Below, piece after piece: positions 1-9,117 of a stretch of DNA of 64,000 bases (positions are counted from its first letter, which is position 1; each line of letters starts with the position of its first letter). A program made the translations under genes and the position numbers. The notes under the pieces were generated by a model, which saw only the letters and a list, made by a program, of their open reading frames with translations, had not been told where the DNA came from and did no database searches. This DNA is from Hymenobacter aerophilus DSM 13606 (GTDB lineage: Bacteria > Bacteroidota > Bacteroidia > Cytophagales > Hymenobacteraceae): positions 1 to 64,000 of the forward strand of contig NZ_KB907819.1 in the NCBI RefSeq assembly GCF_000382225.1, in the 5' to 3' direction.

Positions 1-158
1 TTTACGGGCAGCCAGCGCCACTGGCAGCCTGTTTTGAGCTTGTAGCAGATGGCGCCCACCACCTCAGCCAGGTCGACGCTTGCGCGGCGGCCACCAGCAC
101 GGGCCGGCAACAAGGGCAGTATCCAGCGGGTAATTATATCTTTGCTCAAGACTTCCAT
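1..158 (-). CDS. IS5-family-type transposase, N-terminal fragment cut by the window edge
   Basis: Reading leftwards from an ATG at 156-158, the minus strand gives about 52 residues before the window ends. They contain RWILPLLP, then a run of hydrophobic/helical residues, then [17 protein letters not shown]. That pattern is typical of the N-terminal DUF4096-like domain of IS5-type transposases. The catalytic DDE region would lie outside the window. No terminal inverted repeat or target duplication could be fixed with confidence between 158 and about 230, so the element's boundary is unknown. Whether the copy is intact cannot be seen. Confidence 0.72.
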   Translation of the reverse strand, partial: MEVLSKDIITRWILPLLPARAGGRRASVDLAEVVGAICYKLKTGCQWRWLPV

Positions 159-263
159 GAGGGAGGGAAAGGAGATGGGTCGCACCTCAAATTTCCCGCT
201 TTTGTGGGAGTCTTTTCTGTTTTGCGCCTGACTGACTACTTCCTAAACAGCTTCATAATGAAT

Positions 264-298
264 AAAAAAGCCGGTCCCTGCCAAGGACCGGCTTTTTG
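264..298. terminator. Bidirectional rho-independent terminator
   Basis: A perfect stem of about 13 bp (AAAAAGCCGGTCC at 265-277 with its complement at 285-297) encloses a seven-base loop. The stem carries an A-run on one side and a T-run on the other, so it could stop transcription on either strand. It lies 35 bases below the stop of the possible minus-strand gene at 332-676 and separates that gene from the transposase. Confidence 0.75.
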
Positions 299-331
299 CA
301 GTAAGAATTTCAAGTGCGAACGACTGCCCGG

Positions 332-676
332 CTAGGAATCCGCAACCGGCACCTCGTAGCTGATGATGCCGTTGTGGTTGGTCGGGAAATAGCCATACAC
401 AACAACCCCGGCATCGTGCGCTATGCGGCAGGGCAACCCGAAAGCGGCCAACTGCCTGCCTGGCGTGGCCATCGGCTGAACCCGGCACCTTCACCCCATA
501 CTCAGCGTGCGCTCCTTGCATAGCTGCTCGTCGGCCGAGTCGGTGTATCCGAAAGGAAGCTTTAAAACCCGGCCCAGCTGGCGCAGGGCCGCAAGAAGTA
601 CGGCAAGCTGCTCCGCTGTTACGCCCGGCAGCCGGTTTCGGTAGCCGCCTGACCAATGAAGATATTGCGACGCCAC
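332..676 (-). pseudogene. Possible decayed gene of unknown function
   Basis: The minus strand reads MASQYLHWSGGYRNRLPG from a GTG near 676, continues with a protein-like composition (AEQLAVLLAALRQLGRVL), and stops at 491-493. Further on in the same frame, just before a second stop at 332-334, it again looks protein-like (HDAGVVVYGYFPTNHNG, then a short tail). Another frame is open across the middle. This would fit a small gene broken by a nonsense or frameshift change, lying next to an insertion sequence. No family is recognised. It could equally be chance open sequence, because GC-rich DNA keeps frames open; confidence is low. Confidence 0.3.
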
Positions 677-989
677 ATTCGCTGATGCAGTCTGGTTCGG
701 CGGCTACCAGCCGCTTAGCTTTTGCCTGTCGGACCGGATTTTGTGCTCGATACGTTTACTTCGACTAGTAGCAGGCATACTAAAACCACCCTGTTTTCTT
801 GTTGACCTGGACTTCCGCACAATCCCCCAGCCCTGTATTGCTACCCATAAGTGCGTAACAACTATCTGAATAGCGCACTTCAGGCCGGGCCTGCTGCCGG
901 GCTGACCTATCCGGTCGACAGCTTTTCACTGGTTTAATTATGTGCAACTTGAAGCCTCGAACTATCCGCCTTCCATTCCCACCGCTTAC
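677..989. other. Gene-free stretch upstream of the fructan regulator
   Basis: No convincing gene, RNA or strong terminator is seen in these roughly 310 bases. They should hold the promoter of the hybrid regulator at 990, but no clear TTTG/TAnnTTTG pair was found. An upstream in-frame ATG at 942 exists. The 16 residues between it and 990 are not signal-peptide-like, so they are treated as leader. Confidence 0.4.
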
Positions 990-3773
990 ATGAAAACCTC
1001 TGCTGGTATTGGCCCGGGCACCAGGTCTTTCCTGGGCTGGTACCTCTTCTTAATCCTGCTGCTGCTGGGCGGCTGCCAATCTGCGCCGCCGCCGCCCACC
1101 TACCGCATCGGCTTCTCGCAATGCACCACCGCCGACGCCTGGCGGCAGGCCATGCTGGCGGGTATGCGCAAGGAGCTGAGCTTCTATCCCGACGTGCGCT
1201 TCCGCCTCAAGGACGCCCACGACGACAGCCGCCGCCAGCAGCAGCAGATTCAGGAGTTTCTGCGCGAGGGTATCGACCTGCTCATCGTGTCGGCCAACGA
1301 GGCCGAGCCGATTACGCCCATCGTGGAGGAGGTATTCAACCGGGGCATTCCGGTCGTGATTCTGGACCGGCGCACCACCTCCCGGCTTTACACGGCCTAC
1401 GTGGGCGGCAACAACCTGGAGGTGGGCCAGACGGCCGGCCGCTACGTGGGCAACCTGCTGCGCGGGCGTGGCCACGTGCTGGAGGTGCTCGGCGCGCCCG
1501 GTGCTTCGCCGGCCCTCGACCGCCACCAGGGCTTCGCGCAGGCCCTGGCCGCCTACCCGGGCGTGCGTCTCACGGCCCAGGTGCACGGCGACTGGAAGCG
1601 GCCCTCGGTGATGGACAGTCTGCCGGCCGTGCTGCGCGCGCACCCGGAAACGGACCTGATTTTCGCCCACAACGACCGGATGGCCCTCGGGGCCTACCAG
1701 GTCTGCAAGCGCCTAGGGCTCGACCGGCGCATCCGGGTGGTGGGCGTAGACGGGCTGCCGGGCAACCAGGGCGGCATTCAGTTTGTCCAGGACGGGGTGC
1801 TGACGGCCACGCTGCTTTACCCGCCCGGGGGCGAGGAGGCCATCCGCACGGCCATGAAAATTCTGCGCAACCAGCCCTACGACAAGGAAAACACGCTCGG
1901 CACGATGGTCATCGACTCGACCAACGTGGTGACGATGAAGCTCCAGACCGAGAAGCTCACCAGCCAGCAGCAGGACATTCAGCGCCAGCAGGAGCTGCTG
2001 CGCCGGCAGCGGGCCACCTACGCCAGCCAGCAGACGGTGCTTTACTCGCTGGCTGCGGCGCTGCTCGGGGTGGCCGGGCTGGGGCTGCTGGCCTTCCGGG
2101 CCTTCCGGGCCAACCGCCGCAGCAACCACCGCCTGGGCGTGCAGAACCGCGAAATCATCTCGCAGCGCAACCAGTTGCAGGAGTTTTCTGAGCGGGCCAG
2201 GGTCGAAACCGAGGCCAAGCTGCGCTTCTTCACCAACTTCTCGCACGAGCTGCGCACCCCGCTCACCCTGATTCTGGGGCCGGTGGAGGAAATGCTGACG
2301 GCCGGCCCCGAGCTGCCCGCCGCCCACCGCCACGACCTGAGCCTGGTGCGCCGCAACGCCCAGCGCCTGCTGCAGCTCGTCAACCAGCTCATGGATTTTC
2401 GCAAGATTGACGTGGGCAAGATGCCGGTGCGGGCCACCGAGGGCAACCTGGTGAGCTTCGTGCGCGAAATCATGGACGTGTTCGAAAAGCCCGCCCGCCA
2501 GCGCGGCATCACGCTCCGGTTTCTGCCCGCCGAGCCCGTCATCCGGCTCTGGTTCGACGTCAACATCCTCGACAAGGTCTTCTTCAACCTGCTCTCCAAC
2601 GCCCTCAAGTTCACGCCCGAGCGTGGTCAGATTACTGTCAGCCTCCAGCTGGAGCCGGGCGGGGAGGGGGTACGGGTGAGCGTGGAGGACACGGGCCGGG
2701 GCATTTCCGACGAAGACCGGGCCCATATTTTCGAGTGGTTTTACCAGGGCCGGCAGGTCGGGGCCCGGGGCTCGGGCATGGGCCTGGCGCTGGCCCTGGG
2801 CCTTACGCGCCTGCACCTGGGCCAGCTCACCTTCAGCAGCCGCCCCGGCCAGGGCAGCACCTTCGTCGTGACGCTGCCGCTCCAGCTGCCGGCGGCCCTC
2901 CGGCAGCTGGAGCCCACGGCCGCGGCCTACCCGGCCCTGGCCGTGGAGGAGGGCTTCGCGCCGCCGACCCCGGACCCGGTGGCCGGGGGGGCCGCCGGCG
3001 CGGCCGAGGCGCTGGTGCTCGTCATTGAAGACAACCCCGACGTGAATGCCTTCCTCACCCAGAAGCTGCAACCCCATTTCCAGGTGAGCACCGCCTTCGA
3101 CGGGGCCACCGGCCTGCGCCTGGCCGCCGAAAACATCCCCGACCTGATTGTGTGCGACGTGATGCTGCCCGAGCTCAGCGGGCTGGAAGTGGTGGCCCAG
3201 CTCAAGGGCGACTGGCGCACCTCCCACATTCCGGTGGTGCTGCTCACGGCCCGCAACGCGCCCGAGCAGCAGGTGGAAGGCGTGCAGGCCGGCGCCGACC
3301 TCTACCTGACCAAGCCCTTCAACCCCACCTTCCTGCTCGAAAGCCTGCGCACGCTGCTGGCCAACCGCGACAAACTGCGCGAGCATTTCCGCCGCGAGCT
3401 GAGCCTGGACACGGCCACCGTGGCCCCCCAGCGCGTCGACCAGAAATTCCTGGCCGACCTGACGGCCATCGTGGAAGCCAACCTCACCCGCTCCGACCTG
3501 ACGGTGGAGGACGTGGCCCGCAGCCTGGGCATTTCGCGGGTGCAGCTCTACCGCAAGGTGAAGGCCATCCTGGGCACCGGCGTCACCGATTTTATCCAGG
3601 GTATCCGCCTGACCAAGGCCCGCCAGCTGCTGCTCAACGAAGACCAGACCATTGCCGAAGTGGCCTACCAGCTGGGCTTCTCCTCGCCCTCCTACTTCTC
3701 CACCAGCTTCAAGGCCCGCTACCAGGTGTCGCCCTCCGAGTTCCGGGCCCTGCACACCACCCCCGGCCCCTGA
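990..3773 (+). CDS. Hybrid two-component system regulator with fused periplasmic sugar-binding domain
   Basis: About 927 residues combining sensor and response regulator in one inner-membrane protein. An N-terminal hydrophobic segment ends in LLLLGGC. A LacI-type periplasmic binding domain (Peripla_BP-like, about 35-320) is followed by a membrane span near 350-372. Then come a HisKA domain with SHELRTP (His419), an ATPase with NALKFTP, DTGRGIS and GSGMGLAL motifs, a receiver domain with IEDNP and acceptor Asp723, and a C-terminal AraC helix-turn-helix ending near LGFSSPSYFSTSFK. All catalytic motifs are present. The ATG at 990 is chosen over 942 because it directly precedes the membrane-targeting sequence. 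Its place ahead of susCD, a fructokinase and GH32 matches the fructose-sensing BT1754 type, so it likely senses a released sugar (fructose is the inference) and activates this locus. Confidence 0.93.
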   Translation: MKTSAGIGPGTRSFLGWYLFLILLLLGGCQSAPPPPTYRIGFSQCTTADAWRQAMLAGMRKELSFYPDVRFRLKDAHDDSRRQQQQIQEFLREGIDLLIVSANEAEPITPIVEEVFNRGIPVVILDRRTTSRLYTAYVGGNNLEVGQTAGRYVGNLLRGRGHVLEVLGAPGASPALDRHQGFAQALAAYPGVRLTAQVHGDWKRPSVMDSLPAVLRAHPETDLIFAHNDRMALGAYQVCKRLGLDRRIRVVGVDGLPGNQGGIQFVQDGVLTATLLYPPGGEEAIRTAMKILRNQPYDKENTLGTMVIDSTNVVTMKLQTEKLTSQQQDIQRQQELLRRQRATYASQQTVLYSLAAALLGVAGLGLLAFRAFRANRRSNHRLGVQNREIISQRNQLQEFSERARVETEAKLRFFTNFSHELRTPLTLILGPVEEMLTAGPELPAAHRHDLSLVRRNAQRLLQLVNQLMDFRKIDVGKMPVRATEGNLVSFVREIMDVFEKPARQRGITLRFLPAEPVIRLWFDVNILDKVFFNLLSNALKFTPERGQITVSLQLEPGGEGVRVSVEDTGRGISDEDRAHIFEWFYQGRQVGARGSGMGLALALGLTRLHLGQLTFSSRPGQGSTFVVTLPLQLPAALRQLEPTAAAYPALAVEEGFAPPTPDPVAGGAAGAAEALVLVIEDNPDVNAFLTQKLQPHFQVSTAFDGATGLRLAAENIPDLIVCDVMLPELSGLEVVAQLKGDWRTSHIPVVLLTARNAPEQQVEGVQAGADLYLTKPFNPTFLLESLRTLLANRDKLREHFRRELSLDTATVAPQRVDQKFLADLTAIVEANLTRSDLTVEDVARSLGISRVQLYRKVKAILGTGVTDFIQGIRLTKARQLLLNEDQTIAEVAYQLGFSSPSYFSTSFKARYQVSPSEFRALHTTPGP

Positions 3774-3807
3774 ATCAATTTTTGAAATCGGGTAACATGA
3801 GTGCAAG

Positions 3808-3834
3808 CCCCCGGCCGAACGCCGGGGGTTTTTT
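3808..3834 (+). terminator. Rho-independent terminator after the hybrid regulator
   Basis: An 8-bp GC stem (CCCCCGGC 3808-3815, GCCGGGGG 3821-3828) with a CGAAC loop is followed by six T residues. It lies 35 bases past the regulator stop and separates its transcript from the susC transcript. Confidence 0.88.
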
Positions 3835-4064
3835 ATTGATAAATTATTGATAATCAGTAATATGGTGGCTTTGTAAAAGATGAGTCAGAATCGAAAGTCT
3901 TTGAGTGAATCCGGCAAGCCGCCGGCGGAGTTTGTCCGCACCTTTGACTCACTGCCCCGCCCTGTTCCATCCTCCGGACCGGCGGCGGGCAGGTCCGGAA
4001 AGTGGCTTGCCCGGCCGCCCCGGCACCGTCATCGACGCTGTTTTCCCCCTTCTCAATTCCTACC
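3835..4064 (+). promoter_or_regulatory. Probable control region and leader of the susCD operon
   Basis: The sequence between the terminator and susC begins AT-rich and then becomes GC-rich. A TGGCTTTG at 3866-3873 is one mismatch from the TAnnTTTG -7 consensus, with a TTG at 3847-3849; the 16-base spacing is short. A small hairpin (TCCGGACC 3973-3980, complement 3992-3999) lies in the leader. The regulator's binding site should be here, but no repeated operator could be identified by eye. Confidence 0.4.
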
Positions 4065-7000
4065 ATGAAACACGTATTCCCCCTGCTACGGCCAGCCGTC
4101 GGACTGGCCCTGCTCTCGGCCCTGCCGCTGCTGCCGCTTCCTACTCTGGCTGCGGCCGCGGCTACCCTGCCTACCATGCGTCCGGCCGCCGACGTTCCCG
4201 TAACGGGCCGCGTGACTGATGAGAACGGGGCCGGCATGGCCGGTGTAACGGTAGTGGTGAAGGGCACCAGCAACGGCACCTCCACCGGCCCCGACGGAGA
4301 GTTCACCCTCACCGTGCCCGACAACGCCACGCTGCTGTTCTCCTTCATCGGCTACAAGTCGCAGGAGGTGGCCGTGGGCGGGCGCAGCACCATCAGCCTG
4401 GCTATGGCCCCCGACGCGGCGGCCCTCGACGAGGTGGTGGTAACCGGCTACCAGAGCCAGAAGAAGGCCGACCTGACCGGGGCCGTCTCGGTGGTGAAGG
4501 TGGAGCAGATCCGCGACATGGCCTCCAACGACGTGACGCGCAACCTGCAGGGCCGGGTGCCGGGCGTGAACATCACCACCGACGGGGCCCCGGGCAGCGC
4601 GGCCACCGTGCGCATCCGCGGCATCGGCACGCTCGGCAACAACGACCCGCTCTACGTCATCGACGGCATCCCGACCAAGGAGGGCATCAACCAGATCAAC
4701 CAGAACGACATCGAGAGCATTCAGGTGCTCAAGGATGCCTCGGCGGCCAGCATTTATGGGTCGCGGGCCGGCAACGGGGTCATCATCATCACCACCAAAA
4801 AGGCCAAGAAGGGTGCTACGCGGGTTGATTTCTCGACCTTTTTCAGCGTGCAGCAGCCGGGCCCCCACATCAGGCTGCTCAACACCCGGCAGTACGGCCA
4901 GGTGTACGGCCAGGCCGCTATCAATGATGGCAACGTGCCCAGCCTGCCCTACTACAACTTCCAGACGAGCGTGGGCCCCGACGGCCGGCGGGTGCTCACG
5001 GGCGTAACGGTGCCCGAGTTCATCGACGCCGATAAAACCCAGCGCGCCGCCGACACCGACTGGTTCAGGGAAACCCAGCAGAACGCCCTTATTCAGAGCT
5101 ATAACCTGAGCCTGAGCAGCGGCGGCGAGCGAGGCGGGGCCCTGTTCTCGCTCAACTACTACGACAACAGCGGCACGCTCAAGTACACCGGCTTCGACCG
5201 CTACACGGCCCGCCTGAACACCGACTACAACTTCCTCAACAACAAGCTCAAGGTGGGGGAGAACCTCACCATTGTGAAGTCGCAGCGGGCCGAGTACGAC
5301 CTGAACCTGGTGCGCGACCGCACCACCCAGCTGCCCTCCATCGTGCCGGTGCATACGATTGACGGTGTGGGCTGGGGCGGGCCGGTGGCCGGCATGAGCG
5401 ACCGGGACAACCCCCTGCGCCTGCTCAAGGACAACGAGCAGAACCGCTCCAACACGGGCCGGGTGCTGGGCAACCTGTTTGCCGACGCCGAGATTCTGCC
5501 CGGCCTGCACCTGCGCTCCAGCTTCGGCATCGATTACAGCCTGTATAAGTTCCGCCAGATTTACAAAACCTACAAGGCGGGCTTCCTCTCCGAGCAGAAC
5601 AACCGGGTGACCGACAACCAGCGCTTCTGGGGCAACTGGGTGTGGCAGAACACGGCCAACTACGATGTAACCCTGGCCGAGCGTCACCAGCTGGGCGTGG
5701 TGGCCGGCACCGAGCGCATCAGCTACTACGACGAGGGCAGCTACGCCTCGCGCACCAACTTCGCCAGCGAAGACCCCAACTACACCTACCTCGACGCGGG
5801 CGCGGCCAACAAGGACAACGGCGGCTCGGGCACGGCCTACCGCCTGGCCTCCTACTTCGCCAAAGTCAACTACTCCTTCGCCGACAAGTACCTGCTTTCG
5901 GCCACCCTGCGCCGCGACGGGTCCTCGCGCTTCGGCCAGGACAACCGCTTCGGCATCTTCCCGGCCCTGTCGGCGGGCTGGCGCCTGAGCGAGGAGACCT
6001 TCGTGAAAGACCACGCCGGCTTCTTCTCCGACCTCAAGCTGCGTGCCGGCTGGGGCCAGACGGGCAACCAGGACATTGCCAACTTCGCCTCCCGCGGCCT
6101 CTACCAGAGCCTGCTGGGCACGCTCGACCCCAACTTCGACTACGACCACGGCACGGCCTACGACATTTACGGCAACGACACCAGCCTGCCCTCGGGCTAC
6201 CGGCGCGTGCAGCGGCCCAACCCCGGCCTGAAGTGGGAAACCACCACCCAGACCAACCTGGGCATCGATTTCGGGCTGTGGCAGAACAAGCTCTCGGGCT
6301 CGGTCGACTACTTCGTAAAAAAGAGCGAGGACATTCTCGTGAATCTGCCTTACCTGGCGGTAGTGGGCGAGGGCGGCGACCGGTTCGTGAACGGGGCCAG
6401 CATTGAGAACCGGGGCTGGGAATTCCTGCTCAACTACCAGAACGAGCTGGCTAACGGCCTCACCTACAGCATCACGGGCAACCTGGCCACCTACCGCAAC
6501 GAGCTGACCTACCTGCCCGACGAGGTGATTAACGCCTACGGCGGCAACGGCCAGGACGTCACGCGCCTGGGCCACTCCATCAACGCCGTGTACGGCTACG
6601 TGGCCGACGGCCTGTTTCAGAACGAGGGCGAGGTAACCAGCCACGCCACCCAGATTGGTGCCGCCCCCGGCCGCATCCGCTACAAAGACCTGAACGGCGA
6701 CGGCAAGGTGGACAACTTCGACCAGACCTGGATTACCGAGGGGGTGCCCGATTTCAACTACGGCCTCAACCTGGGCGCGGGCTACAAGGGCTTCGATGTG
6801 CAGCTGTTCTTCCAGGGCGTGCAGGGCCTCGACGCCTTCAACAACGCCAAATTCCGCACCGATTTCGCCTCCCTGGCCTCGGGCGAGAACTGGGGCGCGC
6901 GGCTGCTCGACGCCTGGACGCCCACCAACACCGGCTCCACCATTCCGGCCGCTACGCTCATCAACACCAACAACGAAGGGCGGGCCTCGACCTACTTCAT

Positions 7001-7223
7001 CGAAAACGCTTCCTACCTGAAGCTGCGCAACCTGCAGGTCGGCTACTCGCTGCCGGCGGCCCTGAGCAGCCGCATCAAGCTGCAGAACGTGCGCCTCTAC
7101 GTGCAGGCCCAGAACCTGTTCACCGTCAAGAGCAAGGACTACACCGGCTCCGACCCCGAGGTGACGAACTACCAGTACCCGATTCCGCGCATTTTCACCA
7201 CCGGTCTGAACGTGTCGTTCTAG
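4065..7223 (+). CDS. susC: SusC-type TonB-dependent outer-membrane transporter
   Basis: A protein of 1052 residues, the usual SusC length. A signal peptide (MKHVFPLLRP onwards, to about 30) is followed by a carboxypeptidase-regulatory-like domain (VTGRVTDENGAGMAGVTVVV, about 45-120). The SusC-typical DEVVVTGY segment lies at 122-129, then a plug domain (GRVPGVNI, VRIRGIGTL, YVIDGIP, DASAASIYGSRAGNGVI) and a 22-strand barrel ending in an aromatic residue (LNVSF). With SusD it forms the outer-membrane complex that imports oligosaccharides using TonB energy. The ATG at 4065 is preferred to 4002 because it starts a normal signal peptide. From its neighbours the substrate is inferred to be a fructan or fructo-oligosaccharide. 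It is first in an operon with susD 69 bases downstream. Confidence 0.95.
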   Translation: MKHVFPLLRPAVGLALLSALPLLPLPTLAAAAATLPTMRPAADVPVTGRVTDENGAGMAGVTVVVKGTSNGTSTGPDGEFTLTVPDNATLLFSFIGYKSQEVAVGGRSTISLAMAPDAAALDEVVVTGYQSQKKADLTGAVSVVKVEQIRDMASNDVTRNLQGRVPGVNITTDGAPGSAATVRIRGIGTLGNNDPLYVIDGIPTKEGINQINQNDIESIQVLKDASAASIYGSRAGNGVIIITTKKAKKGATRVDFSTFFSVQQPGPHIRLLNTRQYGQVYGQAAINDGNVPSLPYYNFQTSVGPDGRRVLTGVTVPEFIDADKTQRAADTDWFRETQQNALIQSYNLSLSSGGERGGALFSLNYYDNSGTLKYTGFDRYTARLNTDYNFLNNKLKVGENLTIVKSQRAEYDLNLVRDRTTQLPSIVPVHTIDGVGWGGPVAGMSDRDNPLRLLKDNEQNRSNTGRVLGNLFADAEILPGLHLRSSFGIDYSLYKFRQIYKTYKAGFLSEQNNRVTDNQRFWGNWVWQNTANYDVTLAERHQLGVVAGTERISYYDEGSYASRTNFASEDPNYTYLDAGAANKDNGGSGTAYRLASYFAKVNYSFADKYLLSATLRRDGSSRFGQDNRFGIFPALSAGWRLSEETFVKDHAGFFSDLKLRAGWGQTGNQDIANFASRGLYQSLLGTLDPNFDYDHGTAYDIYGNDTSLPSGYRRVQRPNPGLKWETTTQTNLGIDFGLWQNKLSGSVDYFVKKSEDILVNLPYLAVVGEGGDRFVNGASIENRGWEFLLNYQNELANGLTYSITGNLATYRNELTYLPDEVINAYGGNGQDVTRLGHSINAVYGYVADGLFQNEGEVTSHATQIGAAPGRIRYKDLNGDGKVDNFDQTWITEGVPDFNYGLNLGAGYKGFDVQLFFQGVQGLDAFNNAKFRTDFASLASGENWGARLLDAWTPTNTGSTIPAATLINTNNEGRASTYFIENASYLKLRNLQVGYSLPAALSSRIKLQNVRLYVQAQNLFTVKSKDYTGSDPEVTNYQYPIPRIFTTGLNVSF

Positions 7224-7292
7224 GGCCCCGGCGCCCTGAACCCCTTGGTTTCCTCTCTTCTGACCGTCCACGCTCCCAAGCTTTTACTTCCC

Positions 7293-9008
7293 ATGAAATA
7301 CCTTAAGTCTACTCTGCTGGCCCTCTCGCTGCTAACGCTGGCCACCGGCTGCAACGACGACAAGTTCCTGGACGTGCAGCCCACCGGCGCCCTCAGCGAC
7401 GACCAGCTCAATTCGCCCGCCAACATCGAAAAGCAGGTCATTGCCGCCTATTCGCAGCTCGGCAACGACGTGTACCGCGCCCCCTACACCAGCATGTGGC
7501 CCTACGGCAACGTGCGCGGCGGCGACGCCTACAAGGGCGGCAACGGCACGGCCGACGTGGATGCGTTCTACTTCTACGAAACCTTCAGCTTCAACCGCGT
7601 GGACGTAGGCAACACCGACGAGCTGTGGTTCTTGATTTACGTGGGCATTTCGCGCTGCAACGATGCGCTGCGCCGCCTCGATGCGGTGAGCGAGGCCGCC
7701 ATGCCCACCAAAGTGGCGCGCCAGGGCGAAATGCGCTTTTTGCGCGGCCACTTCTACTTCCTGCTCAAAGAGCTATTCAAGCAGGTGCCCTACATCGACG
7801 AAACCGTGCCCACCGACCAGTACGGCACTGTTTCGAACGTGGAGCTGACCAGCGACGCGCTCTGGGGCAAGATTGCCGACGACTTCCGGTTCGCGGCCAC
7901 CAACCTGCCCGCCTCCCAGTCCGAAGTCGGGCGGGCCAACAAGGCGGCGGCCCAGGCCTACCTGGCCAAAACCCTGCTCTACCAGGCCTACACCCAAAGC
8001 ACCACCCACGCCGTTACGGGCCTCGACGCGGCCAAGCTGCAGGAAGTGGTGAACCTCTGCGACCAGGTGATTCCGAAATATTCGCTGCACCCCGACTACG
8101 CCACCAACTTCCTCACGGCCGGCGACAACGGGGTGGAGTCGGTGTTTGCCATCCAGTTTTCGCGCAACGACGGTACGCCCAAGGGCCGCACCCAGCGCGG
8201 CAACGTGCTCAACTACCCCATGAACCCGGACTACGGCTGTTGCGGCTTCCACCAGCCCAGCCAGAACCTGGTGAATGCCTACAAAACCGACGCCCAGGGC
8301 CTGCCGCTGTTCACCACCTTCAACAACGCCGACCTGAGCACGCCCGCCGACTTTCAGGCCAACACCGTCGACCCGCGCCTCGACCATACGGTGGCCATTC
8401 CGTCGCACCCCTACAAGTACCTGCCCACCTTCGTGTTCGAAAACTCCTGGCTGCGCGACCCGAACACCTACGGCGTGTTTATGTCGATGAAGGAGACGGT
8501 GCTACCCACCGACCCCAGCTTCCAGAAAACGCCGCCCTTCATGAGCACGTCGAAGAACTGGGCCGTTATCCGGCTGGCCGACGTGCTGCTGTGGAAGGCC
8601 GAAGCCCTGATTGAGCTCAACCGGCCGGCCGAAGCGCTGCCCCTCATCAACCAGATCCGGCAGCGGGCCCAGAACAGCACCGCCCGCCTGAAAAACGCGG
8701 CTGGCGGCAGCACCTCCAACTACAAAATCGGCCTTTACCCCGCCGCCGGCTGGAACCAGCAGTATGCCCGGCAGGCCCTGCGCTTCGAGCGCCGCCTCGA
8801 GTTTGCCATGGAAGGCTACCGCTTCTTCGATTTAGTGCGCTGGGGCATTGCCGCCGACTACCTCAACACCTACTTCAGCGTGGAGAAAACCAAGCGCCAG
8901 TACCTGCAAACGGCCCGCTTCACGGCCGGCCGCGACGAGTACCTGCCCATCCCGCTCAACCAGATCAACTTCAGTAAGGGCCTCTACAAGCAGAACCCGG
9001 GCTGGTAG
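7293..9008 (+). CDS. susD: SusD/RagB-type surface glycan-binding lipoprotein
   Basis: A 571-residue lipoprotein with signal sequence MKYLKSTLLALSLLTLATGC, lipidated at Cys20, followed by the FLDVQPTG typical of SusD proteins. The body shows the SusD helical pattern, and the C-terminal portion has the family signature ALRFERRLEFAMEGYRFFDL, LVRWGIA and a tail with DEYLPIPLNQI. It forms the lid over the SusC barrel and captures oligosaccharides at the cell surface. It lies in the same operon as susC. The start at 7293 is preferred to the in-frame codon at 7245 because it begins the lipoprotein signal. Confidence 0.95.
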   Translation: MKYLKSTLLALSLLTLATGCNDDKFLDVQPTGALSDDQLNSPANIEKQVIAAYSQLGNDVYRAPYTSMWPYGNVRGGDAYKGGNGTADVDAFYFYETFSFNRVDVGNTDELWFLIYVGISRCNDALRRLDAVSEAAMPTKVARQGEMRFLRGHFYFLLKELFKQVPYIDETVPTDQYGTVSNVELTSDALWGKIADDFRFAATNLPASQSEVGRANKAAAQAYLAKTLLYQAYTQSTTHAVTGLDAAKLQEVVNLCDQVIPKYSLHPDYATNFLTAGDNGVESVFAIQFSRNDGTPKGRTQRGNVLNYPMNPDYGCCGFHQPSQNLVNAYKTDAQGLPLFTTFNNADLSTPADFQANTVDPRLDHTVAIPSHPYKYLPTFVFENSWLRDPNTYGVFMSMKETVLPTDPSFQKTPPFMSTSKNWAVIRLADVLLWKAEALIELNRPAEALPLINQIRQRAQNSTARLKNAAGGSTSNYKIGLYPAAGWNQQYARQALRFERRLEFAMEGYRFFDLVRWGIAADYLNTYFSVEKTKRQYLQTARFTAGRDEYLPIPLNQINFSKGLYKQNPGW

Positions 9009-9117
9009 CCCGGAGCCGGGCGCCGGGGCCAGCCGGCCCTGGCGTGCGCCTTTCTTTTCGCAGTATTCGGTCATCTGATAAAGGCTAAAGGCCGCCGGCC
9101 GGCAGCCAACTGTACCT

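Noticed and set aside
942..989. N-terminal extension of the hybrid regulator from ATG 942
   Set aside because: The added 16 residues are polar and precede a complete membrane-targeting signal, so ATG 990 is favoured.
4086..7271. Very long open frame on the minus strand opposite susC
   Set aside because: GC-rich coding DNA keeps the opposite frame open. The susC frame has full family motifs while the minus frame is low-complexity (Val/Gly/His-rich) with no recognisable domain. The same reasoning removes the minus-strand frames opposite the regulator (1713-3806) and the TonB receptor (33834-36509).
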